Notes under the pieces: model-generated | What the model saw: the letters and a program-made list of their open reading frames with translations, nothing else | What the model was told of the DNA's origin: nothing | The model's database searches: none | Source: Eleginops maclovinus | Lineage: Eukaryota > Chordata > Actinopteri > Perciformes > Eleginopidae | Reading direction: 5' to 3' | DNA: 64,000 nt | Assembly: GCF_036324505.1 (NCBI RefSeq) | Contig: NC_086355.1 | Location: forward strand, 20,388,518-20,452,517 | Shown here: in pieces, positions 1-11,280 of the stretch | How positions within the stretch are numbered: the stretch's first letter is position 1 | Layout of the letters: every line of letters starts with the position of its first letter | Program-made: the position numbers and the translations under genes

Positions 1-429
1 TTGAACATTTTAACAGCTGTAATGCGATGCATAGGCGGAGTTGATTGCATCAGAGTTATTTGTAACCACTGCAAAGTTTAATGTTCTTATCATTGGAAAA
101 TAGGGTATTTTGAGGGTAACGTGTTTATCTATAACAAACCAGATAACATGTTAATGCCCTGGCAGTGTCAAATAGCTTTGGTTTTATATTTGATTTGGTT
201 ACATTAATTAATGTTTAAATTGAGATTTACCCAACAAATATTTGAACTGCTACTGTGTAAAGGTAATACTGCTGTTAAAAAGAACCTTGTGTAAAGTGCT
301 TGCAAACCAAATGGTATTGCACTTTTGTTCAGAAAGCAGTACTTCTCAAAATAAAAGTGCACAATACACTACTTTTGAACCAATTATTGAATTTTGCCTA
401 TAACAATGCGATCGCCATTAATCGCAGAA
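1..429. other. Gene-free AT-rich sequence
   Basis: No coding frame, repeat or structured motif was recognised. Short homopolymer and ATTA-type stretches are present but not distinctive. Confidence 0.6.
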
Positions 430-627
430 GATCAAGACGAACTGGCACAGAAGAAAGAGAGACAAGGACTATATAGAAGGGGTAATGGTCAACAATCAAG
501 GGTTGGGCCGACAATCACACTGCATGACAATCACACTCACAACGCCAGGAAGTCAAGAGCTCTGAAACGAGAGGGAAAGGTTAGTACAAAACAAAACAGG
601 AAGTGCAATGAGAGACAGTGCATGACG
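430..627 (-). mobile_element. Decayed solo LTR (family of 18935, 24399, 45859)
   Basis: A purine-rich block carries, in the same order, the degenerate phrases of the better preserved copies elsewhere in the window: an AGACAAGG..ATA part, an AACAATCAAGG part, an AGGAAGT-type part, and a final CATGAC close to the conserved terminal ATCATGACA. The left end cannot be fixed. It is the weakest of the seven copies and the orientation follows the others. A short frame across it (394-669) has no recognisable domain and is taken as chance. Confidence 0.35.
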
Positions 628-3600
628 AAACCAGACATAAGTGACTTTAATTTAACAAGTGAACAATGAGACATGCCTAACATAAAAACATACATATAAA
701 CATGGTCTACTAAACATGAAACATACAACATAAACCTTATAGAAAAACTAAACCTGGCAAAAATAAACTATTGTTCTGTCAACAAGATGAAGACTGTTCG
801 TCCTTATAAATAATTTGGAAGGTTCCCTGTGAATATAGTGTTTAATATTGTAAAACATTTTAGTAAAAGTACATACAGTCAACATAATAAATCAGACATG
901 ATAGACATCAGATCCTCCTGAAGACTGACTGGCAAAGAGAATCAGTAATGAATCCATCTGAAATGACCTTGATGCCTGCAGCCAGGAACTGATGTTTTAA
1001 ACATCTAGACCCTAACTGACATGGCCCTGCTTTGTTTGAAGTTCTCCCGCCTGCTGTTAAAACAACCATCTGTGCGGCTCAGTGCTGTAGGACACACTAC
1101 GGCTGGCTGACAGAAACATTTCAGCATGTTGAACAAAATGTAGAATCACCTGTATGTTGACTCTAATGATTTCATATACACAAGGATATACACAAGGGTA
1201 GGAGTAGACCTTACAACATAACACAGGGCATCAGATTATGACTGTTTGATTTGCAATAAAAAGGGCATGCATTGGACTGTTGTAGGTTTTAGTTTGTACG
1301 TAAGACAAACTGTTGTAATGGTTAAAAATGTTTTATTCATACTTTAGAAGGAGCAGACCTTTTTTAAATTGTGACTCTTCCAAAAGTCTGTATGTGAGTT
1401 CTATCCAGTGAATTCGATTAATTTGCTTATCATCAAACAACAAATCAGACAATAATTAGCTAGCCAGCTAGCGAAGCCCGAAGCGAGATGGCTCACTTCC
1501 AGCTGCTAGGACACTAGTTTGGTGGTGGTAGAGCGGTTGGTAGTACCATAGTTTGTAAGCGGCAGGAAGTGATGGATGGGACATCTTTCACTAGAGGGCA
1601 GCCTGCTGTTTTGCTCTTTTATTGTAACCAGTGAAGCATGAAAATAGGTTGGAATAAGCAAGCTAGGTAGCTAACTAAGCGGCTTTTACAATTGTCAAAT
1701 CATAAAATTCATGATTCATCCACACACTCTTACCATGACTTCTGATTACAATATATACAGTTGTGCTTTTAAAAGTGGCATAGCATAGGTCTACATTTGT
1801 GTGTTTATGACATACATATTTTGTACATGACATAGACATGTCTGCTGGGACTTGTAATGCCTACACACACATACTATACACACAAGGTAAAATAAATAGG
1901 ATTCATTAGGCAGCAATACTCACTGGTTATGAGTCATAAGGGGACTACAGTCAATGTCTTTACTTCGCTGAGTACCTATTTGAATTCAATAAGCACTCAG
2001 TAAACAAAAACAATCAAACAAATATGAAAATGTTAAAATATTCAGCAAATTCAAATAATAATTGAAATAATAAAAGATTATTTCAGAGAAATGCAATACA
2101 AAAGGCATCAAACATACTGACAATGAAGGACGAGGAAAAACAAGATCATTTGCCTCAAGATACATTTTTGTTCCCTCTCTGTGTAAATGTGTTTATGCCT
2201 TTAAAAAACACACAATGTCTTCAGACTTTTGAGGATGTCCAATAACAACATTGGTGTTTTGATTGGTTGTCAAATTCTTCCCAAAAGAAGAATCTATTAC
2301 ACTATTACTCCATGCCCCTTACATTACATCCAAAACCAGCAGCATAGTTAAATACAAGCTCAATATCAATAAACTTAAAACGCTATCGATCATATAAAAT
2401 CCTCAAAGCAAAATTTTAAAAGTTTTTCTAGCTATATTGAATATCAGCATTTTTGTTTAATGTGTCTTAATGAGCTCCTTTTACAGTGTTACGAAGCATA
2501 TAATAGGACCACATGCTTCAAAGGGGCTTCAAGTGTATGAATAACTGCTGCAAAGTTATGATTATGTGCTTTAAGCTGTTTCATAAAGTGTTTTGAAGGC
2601 CTTATCCTTTTTCGTTAGGCTTCACAAGAGCAATTACACCCACTAAAAAGTCAGTACCTATCAGGTTTGACATTGCGTCACAGATTGCCCTTGAATAGCT
2701 AAACAAATCCTCAAGATATCAAAGAACCTGCACATGATTTTCACTCCAGAAAAATGTGGCCGAAATTGAACAGAACAGTGCTGCCATTTTGGGTAAATTG
2801 GTTACAAATGGTAAAAACAACAAGGAATCACTTAATGAGCAATGAAAATAATGCTATTTTTTTCTCTATTTTACCTGAACTAGGAGGACTGTTTATGCTT
2901 ATTTATTAATGTTCACATTTTATTCAAAATGGTCCCATTTGTACTGTCGTTTATATTGAACACTGTTTGTTACCTGTGGATTGTTTCACTCCTCTTTTTC
3001 ATGGATTGCATGCCTGTCACTCTCCCTGGTGCCTGATTGACATTTCCTCAAGAACCATGCACTGCCTGGTTGTTGGTTCGCTGTCATAGCGAGTCAGATT
3101 CAGGTGCCCAATACATGTAGCCATGGTTGGGCGAGGAGGGCTTGCTATTTTTTCCCTCAGCAGGTGCTTACGATTAACGTTACTGTATGTGAACTCCATT
3201 GCTAATTTTAAATGCTGAGTGAGCGCAAAGTGCTAATCTTTAACTCAACGCTTTTCCAACCTTGAACCTTCCCAGAGGGCAATGTCAGAGCTTCCATTCC
3301 CACCAGCGTGCTAATGTATTCCTGTATTCCAAAAATGCTAAAGTATCCCTCACGCAACAGGCCAGCAGCCACATTTCATTGCCGTAGTGAATCACAGCAA
3401 ACAGAGTTTGTACAGTGCTTTTAGTAACATTTCAAATGATAAATACTATGTTTCACTAGTGGACAGCACCTGGTAAGGAAAAAATAGAACACCCACCTAG
3501 GCCCACCCGTGGCTACATGAGGCCTGAGGACTGCCGTGGAAACAACATAATGTTAGTTGCATGTACTGTAAAGAAAATCACATGGAATACATTTCAAGGC

Positions 3601-4524
3601 AAAAAAGAGTTGCTCATGTAACTAAATACCTGTAGTTGGGGGAATGGATATCCAAACTATATCCATCATATCCATGCTACCATTAAGACAAGTTATTTTT
3701 CACCTATATCTAATTAGGCATCAGTATGTGTTAAAAAGGTTTAGTTCTCAAGATGGTGCCTCATTGCTACACATATTGTTTGATAGCTCCAACTGAAGTG
3801 TTTGTGTTGAATTTAATTGTAAGAGCATATGTTATTTATAATGTTAAATTCCTTGAGGTAAGTGAAATAATAATAGACATAGCCACGTAGCATTGGCTAC
3901 CCAATTATAGGTTGTGGTGATTCATTGTTGCACACACACAAGTATGTATGTGCTCCAGATAACAGTCCTACGTATAAATCATCTGGTCATGAAAAGTAAA
4001 TCAACCTTATATTAATGGCTTATGATGGGTTCTTATTTCACACACAAAGCCACATGTTGGTTGAGATTGTGTCCTTAAATGAGCATATCTCAAACCCTGT
4101 GTTTTTTATAAATTATCAAATTCCATCCCTCTGTAGACTGTAAATTCATAACTGAATGACTTGCAACAGTGTCCCAGTTTCTCAGATGGAGATATGTTTC
4201 TTTGTCTCTTCTCTTCCCATATATACATTGGTTGCAAGGTATTATTCGTTCTTATTTAACCTATTATAAGTCATTTTAATCTTTTAAATCCAGGTTAAGA
4301 GCAGCTGCAAAAGAGCAAGTTGCAAATGTTTAGGACAACCTTATAAGCCTATGGGGGATAGGGTATGAAACTTAAACTGCATAGAGTGCAAAACGTAGGC
4401 AACCGAAGAAATCAAAGTAATGCTATAACAGCCTTTGAGCTGTTATGACACCAACCAACCTAGAACTGAAATAAACTGGCACTGTCAGCATTTAAGACTT
4501 GAATTCAAGCTTCTTTCTGTACCT
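628..4524. other. Gene-free, mostly unique-looking sequence
   Basis: AT-rich DNA without a convincing coding frame. A GCTAGC-rich patch near 1456-1680 may be the edge of an old repeat. The rest shows no tandem repeat, TIR pair or LINE tail that I could recognise. Confidence 0.5.
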
Positions 4525-4625
4525 TTAAGGCAATGCAAGGTAAGTTTATTTGTGTAATACATTTACATATATAAAAAAACAGGGTTACAGCAACAAAAAA
4601 AACACATGTTATGATAAGTTTTTTA
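4525..4625 (+). repeat. Degenerate retroelement 3'-tail-like repeat
   Basis: The phrase around 4531-4555 (CAAGG-AAGTTTATTTGTGTAATAC) resembles a very common fish repeat with the core AAGGCAAGTTTATTTGTATAG, as recalled. An A-rich tract follows. It is heavily mutated and only about 100 bp long, so assignment to a named family is not possible. Confidence 0.3.
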
Positions 4626-6604
4626 AGGTTCAGTCAAAGGTAGACCAGATTGAAAAGCTTTAACCTGGATTTAAATGTGATCAAAGTTTGTACCAAGTCT
4701 TATATTTTCTGATAATACCATTAGAGCAATCTAACGTGCTGGAAACAAGGGGATTGCCCAATTTCCTGATGGCCTAATAAACCCTATAGTTACTCAATAC
4801 AAACAGCACATTGCACAAACATACACAATCAGCCTTCTATCAGCTGGCATGCAGTCTTTATTTTCATAACATCTTTTGCCCATTTGATTTGAAGCATCTG
4901 TTTTTACCATATATAGATGTCTGTTAACCAACTCTTCCTATCCATTTTCCAATCTGACAGACAATAACACTTATTTAAACATGTTACTAAAGCAGGCCAA
5001 GGCAAAACAGAGCAGAACTTGAAAACACATAACAAACAAAGATCTGACCAAAGACCAAGGGTGCGGTCAAATTCTCAGTTTAGTTTAGTAAGGTTCCTAA
5101 TGGAGTGAAATGACCCGGAAGTACCCAAGTGGCAGCCATGATAAGAGCTGTTCTAATTCTCTATATGATAGGAAAGGGACTTTGAAACTTCCTATACAAC
5201 CTCTTTTAGCTTAGGAAACAGCGGACCTTCCTTTACAATAGGAAAGGAGAAAATGATGTGTGTTCATGATATCAACAGATTCATTGTGGTTTTCAACTGT
5301 TTCTGCGTCGGATCCAACCTTTTTTGTTGCAGTGTTCTGGGAGGAATGCAATTAATCCTGCATCGATCAGACCTTCATTTAGCCAAGACTAGGTAGTTTG
5401 TAATATTTGTGCTTTGCCATGTTCTCATTTGTGCCCTCAATTCATTTTTGATCAATATGCTATTAGAGGCCACGTTCCTCAGGCATGGCCAGTTTTCTCA
5501 TGGAGGTTGGGTTGCTCCACTTAAGAGCATAAACATTTTGCGAAAGGCCCCTGTGTGCCATGCTGACTGACATGAGGATTACAAAATATATATTTTGTGC
5601 ATCTAAGTAAGCAAGCATGATGTAAAGCACCGGGTGTCAAGATGAAATTATTGATTGCTGTAATGCCTGTCACTTTTTGGCCTTTGGCTTGTGAGAGGTG
5701 AAAAATGAGTCACCCTGAGGTAAAGGCGGACTGTTGCAGGGTAGAGCAATGGACTGAGATCAGTGCTAAGTGAAATGCTGTGGATCACTCTTCTTTTATT
5801 TACCTTTATTTACAAAAGTCTATCATTGATTCCTAAATAAAGAGCAGAAATGTGGGAGGAATGAGCAAAAGACCATAAAACATGGATATGAGTACATTAT
5901 CAACATGTTTTATGCTAATAATGATTATCTCCAGCTAAACCATTCAGACATGGCTGTACTAAAATAGAATGTCCTTTTCAAATGATACACATCTACTGGA
6001 TTTCGGTTCTAATATTACAATCAAAATAAATTAGTCATTGCACCATTTATCAACCATTTGCATTAGTGTTGATGAATTATTAAGATCTTGTGAATACGTT
6101 TCCAAAGAGAGTGTAATACCAGTTGAAGATGATTCATTTTCCTTTTCAGGGCACTGTGATTGTATCAGGGGCCAATGTTAGGAAGCAGTGGGATTGTTAT
6201 AAAGATAATGCAATATTTAATTTATCTCTTTAGGGAGAGGCTTCTTTTGCTAATGTAAGCGAAAAAGGGAAGAGTGCAGAACCCCATAGCAGTAATGCAT
6301 TTTTTTGGATGGATTATCTTATTAGAATAGAATTAGAGTTTGATTTAAAAATATTAAGATATCCACATCAGTTGGTCGTAACACCTAAACACCACGTGTT
6401 TCATTCAGGGCGGTCAAAAACAAGTTAGCTTGTCAATATACAAGTTGAAACAGTTGGTTTAAAGAAATATACAAACATGAAACAGTAAGATAGCAGTAAT
6501 AAATGGGTGAAATAGTTCGCCAAAATGGTAGCATTATTGTTTGAATGGTAAATAAAAAGTAATTTTAAAAACAGTTTTCAAGAGAGTAAAGTAAAAACAA
6601 TTGA
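4626..6604. other. Gene-free; cluster of AGGAAA/TTTCCT motifs at 5060-5260
   Basis: Most of this stretch is unremarkable. Between 5060 and 5260 several AGGAAAGG and CCTTTCC-type motifs occur in both orientations, suggesting an old transposon fragment of unknown family. The part 6050-6300 is smoother in composition and could be single-copy regulatory DNA, but nothing proves it. Confidence 0.4.
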
Positions 6605-6790
6605 AATGAGTCGAAAGTAATGAAACACAGTCTAAATTAGCTAAGAGCCACCAATAACTGCTTTAAATTGGCTAGGATAATGGATTGAACGTAACAATAG
6701 AGCATAAAATAATGGATTGAGGGTTTAAATTAGCTAATGGTAATGGAAAACCAGTTCAATTAGCCACATCTAAGGAATGACCAGATAAAA
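6605..6790. repeat. Degenerate short tandem repeat (TAAATTAGCTA / AATGGATTGA)
   Basis: The motif TAAATTAGCTA or TAAATTGGCTA recurs at about 6632, 6664 and 6725, with AATGGATTGA nearby at about 6679 and 6711. The units are unequal (roughly 30-60 bp) and strongly diverged. It may be the internal repeat of an old fish transposon. Confidence 0.4.
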
Positions 6791-7218
6791 CGTTAAGTAT
6801 CTGCTACCTGAAGTGGAAGTATTACAAAAAGTTGACCTAATCTGTAACTGTATGAAAAAGCGTTTTTACCAATTCAATTAAACCTCTAAAAACTCTAATT
6901 TTCTGTTTGCATACATCCAACATAAGGCACAGATTCTATGCTTGGCACATTCTTGTTTGTTGTGTGTATGTTTGTAACCCTTAATCACAAGCCATGACAT
7001 ATAAAACATATTTCAATTGGTATAAATAGTCATTAAGCCATGTTGGATATTCATATTTGTCTAGTTAGCAGATTCAAAACCATCATTCGTTAGCACATTT
7101 GGGTTTCATAAGTGCCCATCATTTTGGACATAGACTATTTAACACTTGGAATGGAAACTATGATTATCAGAGAATTCAATGCCATGGCGTTATATTAAAC
7201 ATATCAATAATAATGTTC

Positions 7219-7537
7219 TGTAAGCCTTACATGTCAAGAGATAGTAGATCAATGTAGTTGAGATCTCATCTTTCAGGTAAACAATCAGTCACAAGGTGCT
7301 GTATGACCACACAGTGGGGGACCAGTGGTCTGATCATGGGTCTATTGTACTTTGATGGGTCAATTATCTCATGACTAAGCGGATTCATTGTAACTGTATA
7401 AAAGCCCTCTCTTCAGTGTGAGTTGTTGCACTCTACTGTGGAGACATTGCTTTCTGTATGTGCCTCTTTTGCAAAAGATGATTAAAGACTCAGAAGGAAA
7501 ACTCTTTGACTAGTTAATTTCAAGAATTTCCACCACA
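7219..7537 (+). mobile_element. Probable solo LTR with TATA box and poly(A) signal
   Basis: The block has the layout of a retroviral or retrotransposon LTR. A TATAAAAG box lies at 7397-7404, an ATTAAA signal about 80 bp further on at 7481-7486, and a CA-ending terminus near 7537. No gag or pol sequence lies next to it, so it would be a recombined solo LTR. The start at the TG of 7219 is a guess, and no matching target duplication was found. An ordinary TATA-containing promoter is the alternative. Confidence 0.45.
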
Positions 7538-7672
7538 GACTACTGGTAAATTATTAATACAGCACACGTTTTTGATTTCTTCACAGTTGGCCTATGATGT
7601 CATACCATTTTCTTCATTCTTCCCACCTCCCCCACCCTCTTCACACCCCTACTGGAAGAGGCATATTTTTAT

Positions 7673-8118
7673 TTAGCTTTTGAGATACACAGGAGCAACA
7701 CCAATCAAGAGTGCACAAGTCATTCGAGCATTGAATCCTCTGATAGCATGTTCTCTAAACTCAGTGTAGTCAGACCATATTTCCTCACAGTACACTAAAT
7801 TTGCCCTACCATCAAAAACAGCATAAGAGCCTGCCTCATCACTTTTGCGAAATACAGGTTTTCGCAGCACTCCTGTGGTCGCCTCGTGAATTTTCCAAGG
7901 GTGACGGTGAATGTGATTGAGGTGTCAGCAGCCGGCATCTTTGGATTACAGAGATTGTGGGAGCAGCAGTTGGTGCCACAGCAAGTAATGGAAGTCTCAT
8001 TTTCCTTGATGTAGAAAGGCGAGACCCACTGCCTGATAGCCCACAGCTTGATAAGGCCGGCTCTACTGGATGCGGATTCTGCACGCATTGAAATATTTTT
8101 CACCAAAACGTTGACCAA
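7673..8118 (-). other. Unrecognised ORF-rich tract, possible pseudogene
   Basis: On the minus strand, overlapping open frames run in all three phases between 8118 and 7673. The last (7870-7673, about 65 residues, beginning with a GTG codon) reads like structured protein, with clusters such as CEEIWSDYTEFREH and a hydrophobic CALLIGVAPVYL end. The same frame continues upstream for about 17 residues to a stop near 7926. I do not recognise the family, see no splice-site-bounded exon and cannot show homology. It could be a decayed retrocopy, a transposon fragment or chance in a more GC-rich patch. Confidence 0.25.
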
Positions 8119-8344
8119 TTCTAATCAAAATCAGAATTGCATACTCACACATTTCCGACAGAGGATGTGGATTGCTTATTAATGTATTCCTACGGTAGAT
8201 TTTTGCCTGCTCATTGGTTTTTGAAGCACTGTTTTTTTGTATTATGTGCATGTCAAATATGGGTTTACCCTTCCCAGTAGTGTGTTTTATAGGTTTTTGT
8301 GCATGTAAATGGTCTACAAAGGCTAAAATCCCAAAGTTACCTCC

Positions 8345-8668
8345 AGGGAATGTTTCTCTCAAACACACTCCTGCCCGGTCTGAAACAGCTCCATCGGACT
8401 CCTTTGTTCAATCCGTAACCTAATGACATCACTATGTAACACTCTTGCTTCTCTTGGCAAGTCAACCAACACATTGTATGTTATAAGCAAAGTGGAGAGA
8501 ACATTGCCCACACATCTCTAAATGTTGATCAGTCACAACCGAGCCAGCCAGCTAACCAATCAGAGCAGATTGGGCTCAGGTTTCAGACAGAGGGTGAAAA
8601 GAGGTCCTGCAGCACAGGCAGTATGAGAAAAAAGACCTTTTTGAACATTAAATCAAGTAAAAGAAGAG
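8345..8668 (+). mobile_element. Fragment of a common teleost MITE-like repeat
   Basis: Several phrases match, from memory, a very abundant non-autonomous fish repeat: CCAATCAGAGCAGA near 8555, TTTCAGACAGAGGGTGAA near 8581, a GCAGTATGAGAAAAA stretch near 8619 and TTTTTGAACATTAAA near 8637. The part from 8350 to 8450 also fits the usual 5' portion. Terminal repeats and target duplications were not identified, so this is called a fragment. Confidence 0.45.
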
Positions 8669-9908
8669 GCAAAAAATTGTATTTACTGTGTCAATATCAT
8701 ATTGGTGCTTGAATGCACAACACTATAGAAAAATAAATGCATGTTGAATTATGACTTAATGCTCACAGTTCATTATAGAGTGTGCTCTATAAAATGCTTC
8801 AGGGTGTTTACTCTCTCTAAAGACGAATCAACCATGTGCATGTACAAAAATGACGATATATAATTGTGTCGGACAATGACCTTGAAAGAGTCCTGGAATT
8901 AAAATGTGTACAAACTGTGAGCTTGTATAGAGGTCATGCTTAACTCTCGACCCACACCCGTACCTTTGCATGTACAGTAAAGCACACGTTTTGTATTGTT
9001 TATTTTATTATTCTCCTTTACAAACTAGTGAAGAAGCAATCAAAGTTTACATAATGGAAGAATATCATTGTTTAGTAGAAAGAGCTGGATGAATCAAATG
9101 GGGACCTTTTCTTACGTGTCCACAACATGGTATAGCTCTTTATGACCACCGAACCTACTTACTTTTCTTACCATTTAAATGTATTTATACGGTTTACCGC
9201 TGTGGATAGAACATCAGTGTATGCAGGATACTCTTACTATACTATATATAATACTATAATGTTGACTAATGTTGCAGGTTTTGTGAAGAAAAATCTAACT
9301 ATTTTCAAGAAATATACATTTTCCAAAATGTTTAGCTTGACTAAATAGGCAGAATAACTAGATACATCCCTATTGTGCCCAATTACATCACTGGTCTCGA
9401 AGCAAATTTTTGTTACCAGATACTTTTTGTACTTTAGAATCTGTTTCGAGGGAATAAAAAACGTACCGTCACTACTGACGCTAGCTTAAAAATGGCAAGA
9501 TTGTGCAGCATATCCTGTGTCGCACTGGTTACGATTCTCTCCAACTAATCATTGATCTGCAGTGATTTAACTCCCATTCATAGTTTTGGCTCAGCTTGCG
9601 TTGAATTTAAACTGAGGTGGTAACAGAAAAATTACCAGACACTAGCCAAAACTGTTGGAAAATGAAAAAAGTTAGTTCACCAGATCGAAATGTAATGTCG
9701 TTTCGATGCGGTATGTGTGCTGAAATACTTACTAATGCAATGTGACCTTGTAGCCTACAAATGGAACCACATTTATTTCTCCCTACAAGTTCGAGGCCAG
9801 TCAAATGACAGCCAACCGACAGCAGAGGCCTGCTTAGTCACATCCTTCAAGGGACTATCTCTGGGAGCAAATAATTGTAATTCACTCATATATTGCCTAT
9901 ATTACTGA
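8669..9908. other. Gene-free sequence
   Basis: No supported gene. Small frames (9142-9348, 9717-9908 and the minus-strand 9804-9607) have no recognisable domain. The stretch 9360-9720 has a mixed composition that could be an old repeat, but no family is evident. Confidence 0.45.
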
Positions 9909-9924
9909 AAAATGAGACATTTTT

Positions 9925-10089
9925 GGCCCCGGCCGGTCGACTGGCCGGGGCACCGGCACCACAAGCCGGCGACCCGGGTTCAATTCCCGACCCGTGGTCC
10001 CTTCCAGATCCCACCCCGACTCTCTCTCCCACTTTCCTGTCACTCGATTAAGGGCAAAAAGCCCCCAAAAAATATCTTTAAAAAAAAAT
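9925..10089 (+). mobile_element. tRNA-derived SINE with 16-bp target-site duplication
   Basis: A GC-rich head with a B-box-like GGTTCAATTCC (about 9978-9988) is followed by a pyrimidine-rich body (CTCTCTCTCCCACTTTCCTG) and an AAAGCCC..AAAAAATATCTTTA tail ending in an A-run. This is the layout of the widespread fish tRNA-type SINEs. The insertion is bounded by AAAATGAGACATTTTT at 9909-9924 and AAAATGAGACGTTTTT at 10090-10105, 16 bp with one mismatch. The duplication marks a LINE-driven retroposition and fixes both ends. The A box is poorly preserved. Confidence 0.82.
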
Positions 10090-10105
10090 AAAATGAGACG
10101 TTTTT

Positions 10106-10680
10106 AATAATAGAATTATTGTGTGAGACAGGGTGAAATGTGAAAGCAACTGAAAACTTCACTATACTGTTTGTAAACACAGGTTTTATCAAGTTTAGCA
10201 GATTTTTTTCTCTGAAAGTGTTCCCTGGATGCTCCTCTTTTTGCCCTTTCAAGAAAGTGTCCCACTCAGACATGCCTTCAGGCAAATAGGATGCAATATT
10301 TACTTAAAACTGTGAACATAACTGTGAAACTGTGAAAGAACTAGAAAACGGCTGTTTCGTACCTCTCCATCTGGCTCTTAATTCCAGTTCACTGAAGCAG
10401 GAGGTTGAGACACTCATTTGTCCCACCTGTCCTCAAGCTGTTGAATGGGCAAGTGAAGCACTCACGATGACCGCCTCATTGTAGACAGCTGCAGCCATGT
10501 TTATAATGATGTTCCCTGATAAAATTACGACTTTTTCACATGTATTCTGATTGGATCGAATTGCTATTGGTCTTAAAATCGTATCGCGTTCGATGATTTT
10601 GAAATATTTGTAGACAAACCATGAAAATTCTTATTCAGGGTACAAGGTATACCGTTTTTTATTTATCAGGCAGCAGCATG
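10106..10680. other. Gene-free sequence
   Basis: No repeat family or coding frame was recognised. An 81-residue minus-strand frame overlaps the SINE tail and is considered spurious. Confidence 0.45.
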
Positions 10681-10681
10681 G

Positions 10682-11276
10682 TTACAGTTCACAAAAACAA
10701 TAACAGGGAACATATACGGTCACAATCAGACAGTTGTCTGCTTCTTGGCCACTAATAATCATTTCAAAACAGTTAAGAGAGACCAGCTCCCTGAGTTTCA
10801 GTTCATGTTGCAGCTTTTGCCAAGCAAATTTAGCAGTGTTACTAAAAGCCCTTTTCCCCAGCTCAGCGTAGATGATCGGAACAGTCAGCAAAACCAAGTC
10901 CATGTAGCAAAGCAGGTGAGTTTGCATACTTTTCCAACAGATGTAGATCTGCAATAAGTTGAAACAGAACCAAGAATAGCCTTAGACATCAGGGTGTTCC
11001 AGTAGTTTTGCCTCGGGTGGTCAGACCATCCAAACAAAGCATACGAGCAATGGTTTCTATGAATCTCAGTGCCTCATGGTAAATGGCACCCAAAGAGCTT
11101 AGGCATGTAGAAGATGTAATCATATACACAACAATTAAAGTTTCTGCCCTTGCTGCACTCCAAAAATTCTGAAGTATAAACATCATTTTATCATTATTTT
11201 TTTTCCAGTTGTTGAATATGGGGATGCTTCCAAGATGTTTGTATTGAGACACATATTCAATCTCAGAACCCTGCAA
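10682..11276 (-). mobile_element. Decayed LINE fragment, C-terminal reverse transcriptase region
   Basis: Read on the minus strand, 11276-10989 encodes a YKHLG motif, then LSSLGAIYHEALRFI and a GLTTR stretch. These match the region after the catalytic core in fish LINE polyproteins (typically YLG..LDAVYHSALRFI..). A second frame, 10954-10682, gives ELGKRAFSNTAKFAWQKLQ..LKLRELVSL, the usual LINE C-terminus. The two pieces lie in different phases, so at least one frameshift separates them. The catalytic YADD region and the endonuclease are missing. The same family recurs at 14629-14898. Confidence 0.75.
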
Positions 11277-11280
11277 AGTG

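Noticed and set aside
9925..10089. tRNA gene
   Set aside because: Only the B-box region is tRNA-like. The body, tail and target duplications show a SINE, and no full cloverleaf could be drawn.
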